Positions 24,351 through 32,327 of a DNA stretch of 64,000 bases are shown one piece after another (position 1 is the first letter of the stretch; every line of letters starts with the position of its first letter). The position numbers were made by a program, and so were the translations under genes. Source of the stretch: an uncultured Christensenellaceae bacterium (lineage in GTDB: Bacteria; Bacillota; Clostridia; Christensenellales; Borkfalkiaceae); contig CAJUOY010000006.1 of assembly GCA_910588645.1 (NCBI GenBank), positions 1 through 64,000 on the forward strand. The letters run 5' to 3'. The notes beneath the pieces were generated by a model. It had not been told where the DNA came from, made no database searches, and worked only from the letters and a program-made list of their open reading frames with translations.

Positions 24351-25763
24351 TTAATCATTCTTTTTGTCGTCGGGTTTATCTTCGGCGGGGCGGGGAGAAA
24401 TAACTCCCGGCATCTTTAAGCCTGCCATAGAGTACAAGTCGTCGAGAGGAGGGAGGGACTTTAACATTCCGGAAAGGAAATTGGCCGTAGCCGTCTTGCC
24501 TTCGGCATTCTGTCCGCCGTCCCAAACGGTGACTTTGTCTATCTTGAGGTTCTTGATAGCTTCAACCTGAGTTGCAACCAACTCTTCAAGCTTATCCGCA
24601 ATCATAAGACGTACGGCCTCGTCGGCAGTGCCGGCCGCTTTGACAAGCTTTTCCATACCTTCAGCCTGCTTGGAGAGCGACTCAAACATACCGCGAGCTT
24701 CGGCCTCCATTTTGGCGAATATAGCGTCGGCTTCGCCCTTTGCGCGGCGGCGTATATTTTCCGCTTCGGCGTCCGCCTGTATTTCTATTTTTCTCTTTTC
24801 TATTTCGGAAGCTATAATTATGTCCGCTTCCTTGGTTGCCTTCTCGCGGGAAGCACGGGCAATTTCCGCGGCTTGCTCGGCGGCATAGCTCTCTTCCTTA
24901 GCCTTTGCAGCCTGGACGTTTTCAGCCGTTACCGCAACTTTCATAGCTTCGGCTTCCTTTTGGCGCAAAATCGCCTTGGATTGCGCAATTTCAGCCTTCG
25001 CTTTGTTTTCGCCCTCGATAGCGCGGCTCTCGGCTTCGGCAACGTTGATACGCTGTTGCATCTGCGCGTTCGCTTCACCTATGGCACCCTTTTTGTTTTC
25101 TTCGGCAACGGATATCTTAGCGTCGTTTATTGCTTTTGCTGCGGCCTCTTTACCGAGCGCGACTATGTATCCGCTTTCGTCCGAAATATCGGTCATATTT
25201 ACGTTTATAAGTTTTAAACCGAGTTTTTTGAGTTCGCCCTCTACGTTGCGGGAAATAGCTTCGAGGAACTTATCGCGGTCGGTATTGATTTCCTCGATGT
25301 CCATAGTTGCAATAACCAGACGAAGCTGTCCGAATATTACGTCCTTGGCAAGTTCTGATATCTGTTTTAACTGCAAGCCGAGAAGTCTCTCCGCGGCGTT
25401 CTGCATTATGGCGGGATCGGTGGAAATACCTACCGTGAATATCGAAGGAACGTCGATACGTATATTCTGCTTGGACAGCGCGTTCTTTAAGTCTACGGAA
25501 ATAGACAGCGGAGTGAGGTCGAGAAAAGTGTAGGACTGTATAAAGGGTAAAACCAACGAGGCGCCGCCGTGGATACACTTTGCACTGCGGTACGTTCCGT
25601 CCTTGTTAGGGGAAATTTTACCGTATATTACCATAATTTTGTCGGAAGGGCACTTCTTATATCTGACTAGCACAACAAGCAACATCATAACCAAGACGAG
25701 TACTACAACTATGCCAAGAACTATTCCTATGGTAGTTCCGATGTTTGCAAGTAAATTTTTCAT
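24351..25763 (-). CDS. floT: Flotillin-like (SPFH domain) membrane protein
   Basis: A 470-residue SPFH protein: one N-terminal membrane helix (about 8-33), an SPFH/band 7 domain (about 40-210), a long Glu/Ala-rich coiled-coil region with repeated AEAE and KAEAI units (about 215-385), and a flexible Pro-rich tail. The plan matches Bacillus FloT/YuaG, which organises functional membrane microdomains. AGGAGAG precedes the ATG. The NfeD-like gene 42 bases upstream on the same strand corresponds to yuaF, so this is the yuaF-yuaG type operon. Confidence 0.94.
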   Translation of the reverse strand: MKNLLANIGTTIGIVLGIVVVLVLVMMLLVVLVRYKKCPSDKIMVIYGKISPNKDGTYRSAKCIHGGASLVLPFIQSYTFLDLTPLSISVDLKNALSKQNIRIDVPSIFTVGISTDPAIMQNAAERLLGLQLKQISELAKDVIFGQLRLVIATMDIEEINTDRDKFLEAISRNVEGELKKLGLKLINVNMTDISDESGYIVALGKEAAAKAINDAKISVAEENKKGAIGEANAQMQQRINVAEAESRAIEGENKAKAEIAQSKAILRQKEAEAMKVAVTAENVQAAKAKEESYAAEQAAEIARASREKATKEADIIIASEIEKRKIEIQADAEAENIRRRAKGEADAIFAKMEAEARGMFESLSKQAEGMEKLVKAAGTADEAVRLMIADKLEELVATQVEAIKNLKIDKVTVWDGGQNAEGKTATANFLSGMLKSLPPLDDLYSMAGLKMPGVISPRPAEDKPDDKKND

Positions 25764-25805
25764 ATATATTCTCTCCTAAATTATTTCTGAATTAAAAAGC
25801 GCACG

Positions 25806-26402
25806 TCAATGCTTTTCGGCTTGGGGAACGACACGTTTAACTACCATACATTCGTTTTCCGCGGCGATGATTTCGACTATTTCGTCGGTCAAAAGCTTTT
25901 CTTCGCTGTCGGTGACTGCGTCCAGTTCCAAAAACTTGCCCTGCGCGTTAAGCGTTATTTTCCCGCGGCCGCTCCGTGCGGAGGGTACGGAGATATAAAC
26001 AGTAGCTTGTTTCCCAACCAGTTTATCGGTTTCAAGCGCGCCGTTGCATTGCATTTTGGCCATAGCGCGGAAGATGAGTACGACTACGGCCATTGCCGCG
26101 CCGCCCGCTATAATCGCGATAATAACCGCAAGCCATTGCAGATTTGCGGGAGCGACTGCGCAGGTTAAAAGCCCCGCCCAGGAACCTACGGCAAAAAAGG
26201 CGGTTATGCTCTTTACGGTGAATATCGAGACTCCCGAATCTGTGTCTACGTCAATGTCCCCGTCGCCGTCAATATCGACGTCCCCGCCGAACGACGTGAA
26301 GCACATCAAAATTATCTGCACGATAAGGAACAGCGTCGCCGCTATTCCAAGCCAGAAAAAAATGTGTTCCATTACGGATAAGTTATTAAACCATTCTGTC
26401 AT
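25806..26402 (-). CDS. NfeD-like membrane protein (YuaF type)
   Basis: A 198-residue protein with membrane helices at about 13-35, 63-82 and 88-112 and a C-terminal beta-barrel (OB-fold) NfeD domain (about 125-190). Between helices 1 and 2 lies an Asp-rich loop DVDIDGDGDIDVDTDSG, whose DxDxDG pattern resembles calcium-binding loops. The ribosome site AAGGAGG is excellent. NfeD proteins accompany flotillins and are thought to assist microdomain assembly; the flotillin gene follows in the same operon. Confidence 0.9.
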   Translation of the reverse strand: MTEWFNNLSVMEHIFFWLGIAATLFLIVQIILMCFTSFGGDVDIDGDGDIDVDTDSGVSIFTVKSITAFFAVGSWAGLLTCAVAPANLQWLAVIIAIIAGGAAMAVVVLIFRAMAKMQCNGALETDKLVGKQATVYISVPSARSGRGKITLNAQGKFLELDAVTDSEEKLLTDEIVEIIAAENECMVVKRVVPQAEKH

Positions 26403-26454
26403 TTTTTTACCTCCTTATTATAATATAAACCGACACGCACGTGATTAAACAAAT

Positions 26455-26476
26455 ATTAGATATATTTTTATCTAAT
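26455..26476. promoter_or_regulatory. Inverted repeat upstream of the nfeD-floT operon
   Basis: ATTAGATA/TATCTAAT arms (26455-26462, 26469-26476) with a 6-base gap in the AT-rich region before the NfeD-like gene. It could be an operator. No convincing promoter pair was found for this operon, and the rest of 26403-26600 shows nothing else. Confidence 0.35.
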
Positions 26477-26604
26477 TAAATAATTTATATTATAATTGCT
26501 ACTATTTCATTATACGCCCAAAGGGGAAAATAGTCAAGAACGAAGTTAAGAAATAATTTTCCATAAAACATATGTGGCGGTTTTTAAATTTAATGTAAAA
26601 ACGC

Positions 26605-26634
26605 TTGCCAAAGCAGGTGATCAACTGATATAAT
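26605..26634 (+). promoter_or_regulatory. Promoter of tRNA-Val
   Basis: TTGCCA (26605-26610), 18-bp spacer, TATAAT (26629-26634), ending 12 bases before the tRNA. Confidence 0.8.
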
Positions 26635-26646
26635 TAATGACGCTAC

Positions 26647-26723
<77 letters not shown>

Positions 26724-26726
26724 GCA

Positions 26727-26753
26727 GGCAACCTGAAATCAGGTTGCCTTTTT
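26727..26753 (+). terminator. Terminator after tRNA-Val
   Basis: 10-bp stem GGCAACCTGA/TCAGGTTGCC (26727-26736, 26739-26748) followed by TTTTT. Confidence 0.95.
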
Positions 26754-26878
26754 ATTTTATGTTTAAAATCGTACTGTCGTCTTTATATTAGTTTTCAAGT
26801 TATGTAAAAAAACGCTCCTGTTATGCAATAAACAAAAAATTTGCGTTTTGAAAGTTAAAATGGTCTAAGGAGGAATTT

Positions 26879-27775
26879 ATGAATAAATTTGCAAAAGCTT
26901 TTACATTTGTATTTGCCGCGGCAGTTACCGTTTCGTGCGCCGCTTTATCCGGATGCGCCGATGAGGACGATCCCTACGTGTATACTCCGATCTATACTAT
27001 TCCGGAAGAAATACCGACCGACGATCCGAACGCCGCAGGTTATTCGGTTGCGGAGGTGGAACGCAGGGAAGACAGTCCGCTTGCAGACAAGACCATATAC
27101 TGGCTGGGCTCTTCCGTAACTTACGGTTCCGCTTCAGGACAGGAGAGTATGGCGGATTATCTTTCGGCTTTGACCGGCTGCAAAAGCGTAAAGGAAGCCG
27201 TTTCGGGCACGACTCTATACGACGACGGAGGCAACGGAGATTCTGGCGCGCGTTCGTATACCCGCCGTATGGTTTACAGTAAAAACTTCGATAAGTCTGC
27301 CCAGGTGGACGCGTTTGTCTGTCAGATATCCACTAACGACGCACGCAACGACCGTCTCGGCAAATGGGGCGCTATGCGCGATGACGATGAGGTCGTGCTT
27401 GATAGTTTCGATACAAAGACTACTCTCGGCGGAGTGGAATATATAATTTCATACGTTACAACGACCTGGAACTGTCCCGTTTACTTCTATTCCGGCGCGT
27501 ATTTCGGCGATTCGGGAGTCCGTTCGAGCACTAACCCTACGGGCACCAATTACGGTAAACTTGTAAATGAAGTGAAAAAGATAGTTGATAAATGGAACGG
27601 TCTCGGTTACGAAGTGGGGATAATAGATCTCTTTAACGACGCGGACTTCAATGCCGCCGCTTCGGACGATTATTATAAGTGGTGTACGTCGGATGCGATT
27701 CATCCCAGAAAAGCGGGATACCTTCAATGGTGGACGCCCTATTTCGAGGCATATCTTTGCAACGAATTGGAGTAA
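26879..27775 (+). CDS. Secreted SGNH/GDSL-type esterase lipoprotein
   Basis: A 298-residue protein with a lipoprotein signal (lipobox LSGC, Cys26). Block I reads WLGSSVTYG with Ser79 as likely nucleophile, so the usual GDS is GSS here. Block III is STND (QISTNDARN) and block V is DAIH with His275. Strong AAGGAGG precedes the ATG. Family members deacylate carbohydrates or lipids; anchored outside the cell, this one could act on acetylated polysaccharide (inference). The next gene is a cytoplasmic SGNH paralogue under its own promoter. Confidence 0.88.
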   Translation: MNKFAKAFTFVFAAAVTVSCAALSGCADEDDPYVYTPIYTIPEEIPTDDPNAAGYSVAEVERREDSPLADKTIYWLGSSVTYGSASGQESMADYLSALTGCKSVKEAVSGTTLYDDGGNGDSGARSYTRRMVYSKNFDKSAQVDAFVCQISTNDARNDRLGKWGAMRDDDEVVLDSFDTKTTLGGVEYIISYVTTTWNCPVYFYSGAYFGDSGVRSSTNPTGTNYGKLVNEVKKIVDKWNGLGYEVGIIDLFNDADFNAAASDDYYKWCTSDAIHPRKAGYLQWWTPYFEAYLCNELE

Positions 27776-27792
27776 TATCTATAATTAAAATC

Positions 27793-27820
27793 AGCGCGGG
27801 AATTTCCGCGCTTTTTCTTT
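27793..27820 (+). terminator. Rho-independent terminator
   Basis: Stem AGCGCGG/CCGCGCT (27793-27799, 27806-27812) followed by TTTTCTTTT. Confidence 0.9.
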
Positions 27821-27844
27821 TGAATATAAATATTTTCAATGCGC

Positions 27845-27873
27845 TTGCAATTTATCGGAAATTATGTTAAAAT
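27845..27873 (+). promoter_or_regulatory. Promoter of the second SGNH gene, extended -10
   Basis: TTGCAA (27845-27850), 17-bp spacer ending in TGT, TAAAAT (27868-27873). The TG one base before the -10 makes it an extended -10 promoter. Confidence 0.75.
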
Positions 27874-27910
27874 TATTTATAATTCGGATATAAATAAGAG
27901 GGAAAAAATT

Positions 27911-28519
27911 ATGAGAATAGTATTTTTGGGAGATTCTATAACCGATTGCGAGCGCGATCGGTCGGATATAAAATCACTTGGCAACGGGTATGTAAAAATT
28001 CTTTCGGATAAACTTCGTCCGATTTATCCCGATACCGACATCGAACTTATCAATAAAGGCGTTTCCGGCAGCTTGATTGGTGACGTGCTTGCGCGCGTCG
28101 AGGAGGACGCAATCGCTCTAAAACCGGACGCGGTTGTGATAATGGCGGGAATTAACGATACCGTTCACCAATTTATTTACGGAAAAGCTTTGGATTTGAA
28201 AAAGTTGGAATCCGATCTGAAGGAGCTTATCAAAAAGCTTAAAAAAGAGGGGATTACGGTAATTTTTCTCGAACCGTTCCTTTTACCCGCGCCGGATAAA
28301 ATAAGGATGCGCAAGTTGTTTTCGGAAGAACTTGCGATCGTCCACAGGATTGCCGTCAAGTATGCGGATGAATACGTTGCGTATGACGAAATATTCAACG
28401 GACTTACGGAAAGTATACATTACAGCGAGTATTCGCTCGACGGCGTTCACCCTACGCACAGAGGCTCGCGCCTGATTGCCGATCAGGCTATCAAGGCGAT
28501 AAGAAAACATCTTTTATAA
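27911..28519 (+). CDS. Cytoplasmic SGNH/GDSL hydrolase
   Basis: A 202-residue SGNH hydrolase without signal peptide. Block I is FLGDSITDC (nucleophile Ser9), block II NKGVSGS, block III GINDTV and block V DGVHPTHRG. The start at 27911 is preferred because AGAGGG lies 8 bases upstream and the first motif falls at residues 5-9; earlier in-frame codons lie upstream of the promoter. It is of the TAP/lysophospholipase-like small type and likely an acyl-esterase, possibly removing acetyl groups from imported sugars. Confidence 0.9.
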   Translation: MRIVFLGDSITDCERDRSDIKSLGNGYVKILSDKLRPIYPDTDIELINKGVSGSLIGDVLARVEEDAIALKPDAVVIMAGINDTVHQFIYGKALDLKKLESDLKELIKKLKKEGITVIFLEPFLLPAPDKIRMRKLFSEELAIVHRIAVKYADEYVAYDEIFNGLTESIHYSEYSLDGVHPTHRGSRLIADQAIKAIRKHLL

Positions 28520-28533
28520 TTTAATATAATAAG

Positions 28534-28568
28534 AACGCGGCGGGCTTTTATAGCCCGCCGCGTTTTCT
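28534..28568. terminator. Bidirectional terminator
   Basis: 13-bp stem AACGCGGCGGGCT/AGCCCGCCGCGTT (28534-28546, 28552-28564). It separates the SGNH gene from the convergent serine dehydratase gene. Confidence 0.93.
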
Positions 28569-29793
28569 ATTTGTCTTTTCTCAGTTCGTAATATTTTGCA
28601 AGCCCACCGGAAGAAGTTTCCCTATAACTGTTTAAAAGGTCTTTTCCAGTATTGTACATAGTTTTGACAATGGTGTCGAAGCTTATCTTACGGCTGTCTG
28701 CAAGGAAGTTTGCAAGGGACAGCGCGTTTATCGCCCTCATTGCGGCTACGGCGTTTCTCTCTATGCAGGGAATCTGTACAAGCCCCGCAATGGGATCGCA
28801 GGTCAGTCCGAGGTGATGTTCCATAGCAACTTCAGCGGCGTACTCTATCTGATCCAATCCCATTTCGAACAATTCCGCCAACGCGGCCGCCGCCATTGAA
28901 CATGCCGAGCCTATTTCAGCCTGGCAACCGCATTCTGCTCCGCTTATGGAAGCGTTTTTCTTTATGAGGTTGCCTATAATTCCGCCCGCCGCAAGCGCGT
29001 GGATTATCTGCTCGTCGGAAAATCTTCTTTCATCCTGCATATATTTCAAGACGGAAGGGACGACGCCGCACGCACCGCAAGTGGGCGCTGTTACGATCAC
29101 GCCGCCCGCGGCGTTCTGTTCACCCGTTGCAAAAGCATAGGAGCATACAAGTCTGTTTTCTCTCGTTTGGGCGGATTCGTCTATATGCCGTTGATTGTAA
29201 AGCTTTTGCGCACGGCGCTGCGTGCCCAATATTCCCGGTAAAACGCCGTCGGTTGTCAATCCCTCGTGAATGGACTGTTTCATTCTTTCCCATACGTCGG
29301 AGAGGAAGTCGAATATTTGCGGGCCTTCGAAGAGTTCCGCAAACTGCCAAAGTCTTAAATTATTGGTACGGCAGAATTCCGCTATTTCCGTATATGTATT
29401 CAGAGGATAGATCCCGTCGGAGGCATATTTTTCGTATTTTTCGGGGGGCTCGCCCTCGAAGACTACCGAACCGCCGCCTACGCTGTATACCGTACGCTGT
29501 AAAAGAGGTTTATTGCAGGAGTACGCCTCTATCTTCATTGTATTCGGGTGAACGGGACAGGGTGTCGTCTCGTCGTGAGCTACCGTACATTTTATCGGTT
29601 CGGCGGTCTTGATTATTACGTTATCCGTTCCGTGCCCGTCGCCCGTCAGTGCGAGCGAGCCGAAAAGCGTAACTTTTATTTCGTCGGCATCGGGACAAAG
29701 TCCGCGGACTATCTTTACTGCCCTTTCCGGCCCCATGGTGTGGGAACTGGAAGGGCCCCTGCCTATTTTATAAATTTCTCTCAAAGATTGCAT
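28567..29793 (-). CDS. sdaA: L-serine dehydratase, iron-sulfur type, single chain
   Basis: The enzyme deaminates L-serine to pyruvate using a [4Fe-4S] cluster. The 408-residue chain joins the beta domain (start SLREIYKIGRGPSSSHTMGPERA) and alpha domain (TAPTCGACGVVPSVL, SGAECGCQAEIGSACSM, CDPIAGLVQIPCIERNA), so both parts that are separate genes in many Bacillota are fused. It is somewhat shorter than E. coli SdaA in the beta domain. A minus-strand promoter places the transcription start on the A of the ATG and no ribosome site exists, so the mRNA is probably leaderless. Confidence 0.95.
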   Translation of the reverse strand: MQSLREIYKIGRGPSSSHTMGPERAVKIVRGLCPDADEIKVTLFGSLALTGDGHGTDNVIIKTAEPIKCTVAHDETTPCPVHPNTMKIEAYSCNKPLLQRTVYSVGGGSVVFEGEPPEKYEKYASDGIYPLNTYTEIAEFCRTNNLRLWQFAELFEGPQIFDFLSDVWERMKQSIHEGLTTDGVLPGILGTQRRAQKLYNQRHIDESAQTRENRLVCSYAFATGEQNAAGGVIVTAPTCGACGVVPSVLKYMQDERRFSDEQIIHALAAGGIIGNLIKKNASISGAECGCQAEIGSACSMAAAALAELFEMGLDQIEYAAEVAMEHHLGLTCDPIAGLVQIPCIERNAVAAMRAINALSLANFLADSRKISFDTIVKTMYNTGKDLLNSYRETSSGGLAKYYELRKDK

Positions 29794-29799
29794 AATTTA

Positions 29800-29828
29800 A
29801 TTCTATAATAACGCGCCTTAATTGTCAA
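29800..29828 (-). promoter_or_regulatory. Promoter of sdaA, predicted leaderless start
   Basis: Minus strand TTGACA (29828-29823), 17-bp spacer, TAGAAT (29805-29800). Seven bases further is 29793, the first base of the start codon. Confidence 0.78.
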
Positions 29829-29864
29829 TGGGAAAATTCCGATAAAAAATATGTAATTTTTTTG

Positions 29865-29893
29865 TTTAACCTTGCCTTATAAGTTTTATATTA
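29865..29893 (+). promoter_or_regulatory. Possible promoter of grpE-dnaK-dnaJ
   Basis: TTTAAC (29865-29870), 17-bp spacer, TATATT (29888-29893): a weak match. No CIRCE repeat (TTAGCACTC-N9-GAGTGCTAA) is present in 29794-29931. Confidence 0.4.
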
Positions 29894-29931
29894 TAAGTGT
29901 AGCAAAAGTTAACGGAACGAGAGGAGACGCA

Positions 29932-30450
29932 ATGTCAAAGAAAAAACAGCTCGACGAGCGGGAGACTGCAACGACCGAGGAGACCGCCGAGGAAGTTATT
30001 AAAGAACCTTCCGAACTGGAAAAGGCGCAAGCGCTTGCGGAAGATTACAAACGTAAGTGGTACGCAGTATCTGCCGAGTACGACAATTACAGGAAGCGCA
30101 ATCAGACGGCGGTATCGCAGGCGTACAAGGACGGAGCGGCGGAAACGGTTTTAAAGCTTCTGCCCGTAGCGGATAACTTCGGATACGCGCTTGACTCGGC
30201 TTCTGACGAAAAGACAAAGTCGGGTATCGACAAGGTAATAAAAAGTTTCAAAACGATCTTATTGTCGTTCGGCGTTGAAGAAATTCCGGTAAATATCGGG
30301 GACGCGTTCGACGAGGCCGTAATGGAGGCTGTACTCGATTTTCCCTGCGAAGAGGGAGAACAGCCCAACACGGTAAAACAAATTCTTAAAAAAGGCTATA
30401 AGAGCGGCGATAAAGTAATTCGTTACGTACAGGTCGCCGTCGCGCTATAA
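29932..30450 (+). CDS. grpE: Nucleotide exchange factor GrpE
   Basis: A 172-residue GrpE: an acidic, charged N-terminal ~35 residues, a long helix (LEKAQALAEDYKRKWYAVSAEYDNYRKR), and a C-terminal beta domain ending PNTVKQILKKGYKSGDKVIRYVQVAV. It releases ADP from DnaK. ATG 29932 is supported by GAGGAG 5-10 bases upstream. It is the first gene of grpE-dnaK-dnaJ; hrcA, the usual first gene in Bacillota, is not here. Confidence 0.95.
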   Translation: MSKKKQLDERETATTEETAEEVIKEPSELEKAQALAEDYKRKWYAVSAEYDNYRKRNQTAVSQAYKDGAAETVLKLLPVADNFGYALDSASDEKTKSGIDKVIKSFKTILLSFGVEEIPVNIGDAFDEAVMEAVLDFPCEEGEQPNTVKQILKKGYKSGDKVIRYVQVAVAL

Positions 30451-30471
30451 AAAACAAAGAGGTAAAAAAAT

Positions 30472-32271
30472 ATGGGAAAAGTAATAGGAATAGATTTGGG
30501 AACAACAAACTCGTGCGTTGCCGTTATGGAAGGCGGCGAGCCCGTAGTTATAGCTAACAGCGAAGGCAACAGAACTACGCCTTCCGTCGTATCGTTCAAA
30601 AACGACGGCAGCCGTATAGTCGGACAGGCGGCGAAGCGCCTTGCGGTTGCATCGCCCGAGAAGACGGTCATTTCGATCAAGCGTCATATGGGAGAGTCGT
30701 ATAAAGTCGATATAGAAAAGGGTTATTCTCCCCAGGAAATTTCCGCAATGATTTTATCCAAACTCAAAGCGGACGCGGAGAGCTATCTCGGCGGCAAGGT
30801 CACGGACGCGGTAATTACCTGCCCTGCATACTTCAACGACAGTCAGAGACAGGCTACCAAGGACGCTGGCAAGATTGCGGGCCTTAACGTATTGAGAATT
30901 ATCAACGAGCCCACTGCGGCGGCGCTTGCTTACGGCCTTGATAAACAGGAAGGCAGTCAGAAAGTTATGATATACGACCTCGGCGGCGGTACGTTCGACG
31001 TTTCCATACTCGAAATCGGCGACGGTGTATTCGAAGTTCTTGCAACCAACGGCGACACGCATCTCGGCGGCGACGACTTCGACAATAAGATAATGGATTT
31101 CCTTGTGGATACTTTCAAGAAGGAGACGGGTGTAGACCTTTCCAAGGATAAAAAGGCCCTTCAAAGACTCAAAGAGGCGGCCGAAAAAGCTAAGATAGAG
31201 CTTTCGGGTATGACCTCCACAAACGTCAACCTTCCTTTCATTACGGTAGTGGACGGCGAACCCCAGCACCTCGATATAGACATTTCAAGACAGAAGTTCG
31301 ATATGCTGACTTCCGACCTCGTTGACCGCACCGCAGAGCCTATGAGAAAGGCTATGAGCGACGCAGGTCTCTCCTACGGAGATATTTCCAAAGTTATCAT
31401 GGTGGGCGGCTCAACCCGTATTCCCGCTGTATTCAATAAGGTAAAGAGCGTTACGGGCAAGGAACCCTTCAAGGGAATCAACCCCGACGAGTGCGTTGCG
31501 ATAGGCGCGGCAATTCAGGGCGGCGTATTGTCCGGCGAGGTCAAGGACGTGCTTTTGCTCGACGTTATGCCCCTCACTCTCGGTATAGAGACTCTCGGCG
31601 GCGTATCTACTCCGCTCATCGAAAGGAATACAACTATCCCCGTAAAGAAGAGTCAGATTTTCTCCACGGCGGAAAATAATCAGCCCGGCGTTGAAATCAA
31701 CGTTTTGCAGGGCGAAAGAAAATTCGCCGCAGACAACAAGTCGCTTGGAAGATTTATGCTTACGGATATTCCTCCCGCACCCCGCGGAGTACCTCAGATA
31801 GAAGTAACTTTCGACGTCGACGCAAACGGTATCGTAAACGTAACGGCTAAGGACCTCGGAACGGGCAAGAGCACCAATATTACCATAACCGCTTCGACCA
31901 ATCTTTCGGACGACGATATCGACAAGGCTGTCAAGGACGCGGAAAAGTATGCGGAAGAAGATAAAAAGCGCAAGGAAGCTGTAGATAATAAGAACAACCT
32001 TTCCGGAATGATAGATAACCTTGAAAAGACCGTAAACGAAGCGGGCGACAAGCTCTCTCCCGAAGATAAGAAAACGGTAGAAGACGCTATTGCCAAGGCT
32101 AAAACGGAGCTGGAATCCAACGACAACGACAGGATAAAGGCCGCGCTGGAAACTCTTACGAAGGAAATTCAGCCTGTTATCGCAAAGATGTATCAGCAGG
32201 CTGGCGGCGGAAATCCCGGCGGAGACGGCGGTAACCCCGGCGGCGATACCGAGTTCAATCAGCATTCTTAA
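30472..32271 (+). CDS. dnaK: Molecular chaperone DnaK (Hsp70)
   Basis: A 599-residue Hsp70: ATPase domain with GIDLGTTNS, EPTAAALAYG, DLGGGTFDVS and VGGSTRIPAV, linker DVLLLDV, substrate domain (about 365-480) and helical lid (480-575). The tail is Gly/Pro-rich (GGGNPGGDGG...) instead of the common DDV ending. It is the slightly shorter Gram-positive form, missing the ~24-residue loop of Gram-negative DnaK. AGAGG precedes the ATG. It works with GrpE upstream and DnaJ downstream in protein folding. Confidence 0.97.
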   Translation: MGKVIGIDLGTTNSCVAVMEGGEPVVIANSEGNRTTPSVVSFKNDGSRIVGQAAKRLAVASPEKTVISIKRHMGESYKVDIEKGYSPQEISAMILSKLKADAESYLGGKVTDAVITCPAYFNDSQRQATKDAGKIAGLNVLRIINEPTAAALAYGLDKQEGSQKVMIYDLGGGTFDVSILEIGDGVFEVLATNGDTHLGGDDFDNKIMDFLVDTFKKETGVDLSKDKKALQRLKEAAEKAKIELSGMTSTNVNLPFITVVDGEPQHLDIDISRQKFDMLTSDLVDRTAEPMRKAMSDAGLSYGDISKVIMVGGSTRIPAVFNKVKSVTGKEPFKGINPDECVAIGAAIQGGVLSGEVKDVLLLDVMPLTLGIETLGGVSTPLIERNTTIPVKKSQIFSTAENNQPGVEINVLQGERKFAADNKSLGRFMLTDIPPAPRGVPQIEVTFDVDANGIVNVTAKDLGTGKSTNITITASTNLSDDDIDKAVKDAEKYAEEDKKRKEAVDNKNNLSGMIDNLEKTVNEAGDKLSPEDKKTVEDAIAKAKTELESNDNDRIKAALETLTKEIQPVIAKMYQQAGGGNPGGDGGNPGGDTEFNQHS

Positions 32272-32280
32272 AAATTACGA

Positions 32281-32303
32281 GGGGTGTCGACCGACACCCC
32301 TTT
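32281..32303 (+). terminator. Intercistronic hairpin between dnaK and dnaJ
   Basis: Stem GGGGTGTC/GACACCCC closed by GACC (32281-32300), followed by only TTT. A weak terminator or mRNA-stabilising hairpin that could lower dnaJ expression relative to dnaK. Confidence 0.55.
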
Positions 32304-32327
32304 AAGCGGTTTATAAGGAATTAACAT

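Noticed and set aside
26403..26440. TATAAT on the minus strand at 26422-26417 as the nfeD promoter
   Set aside because: The transcript would begin at or after the ribosome site, so this -10-like sequence cannot serve the gene.
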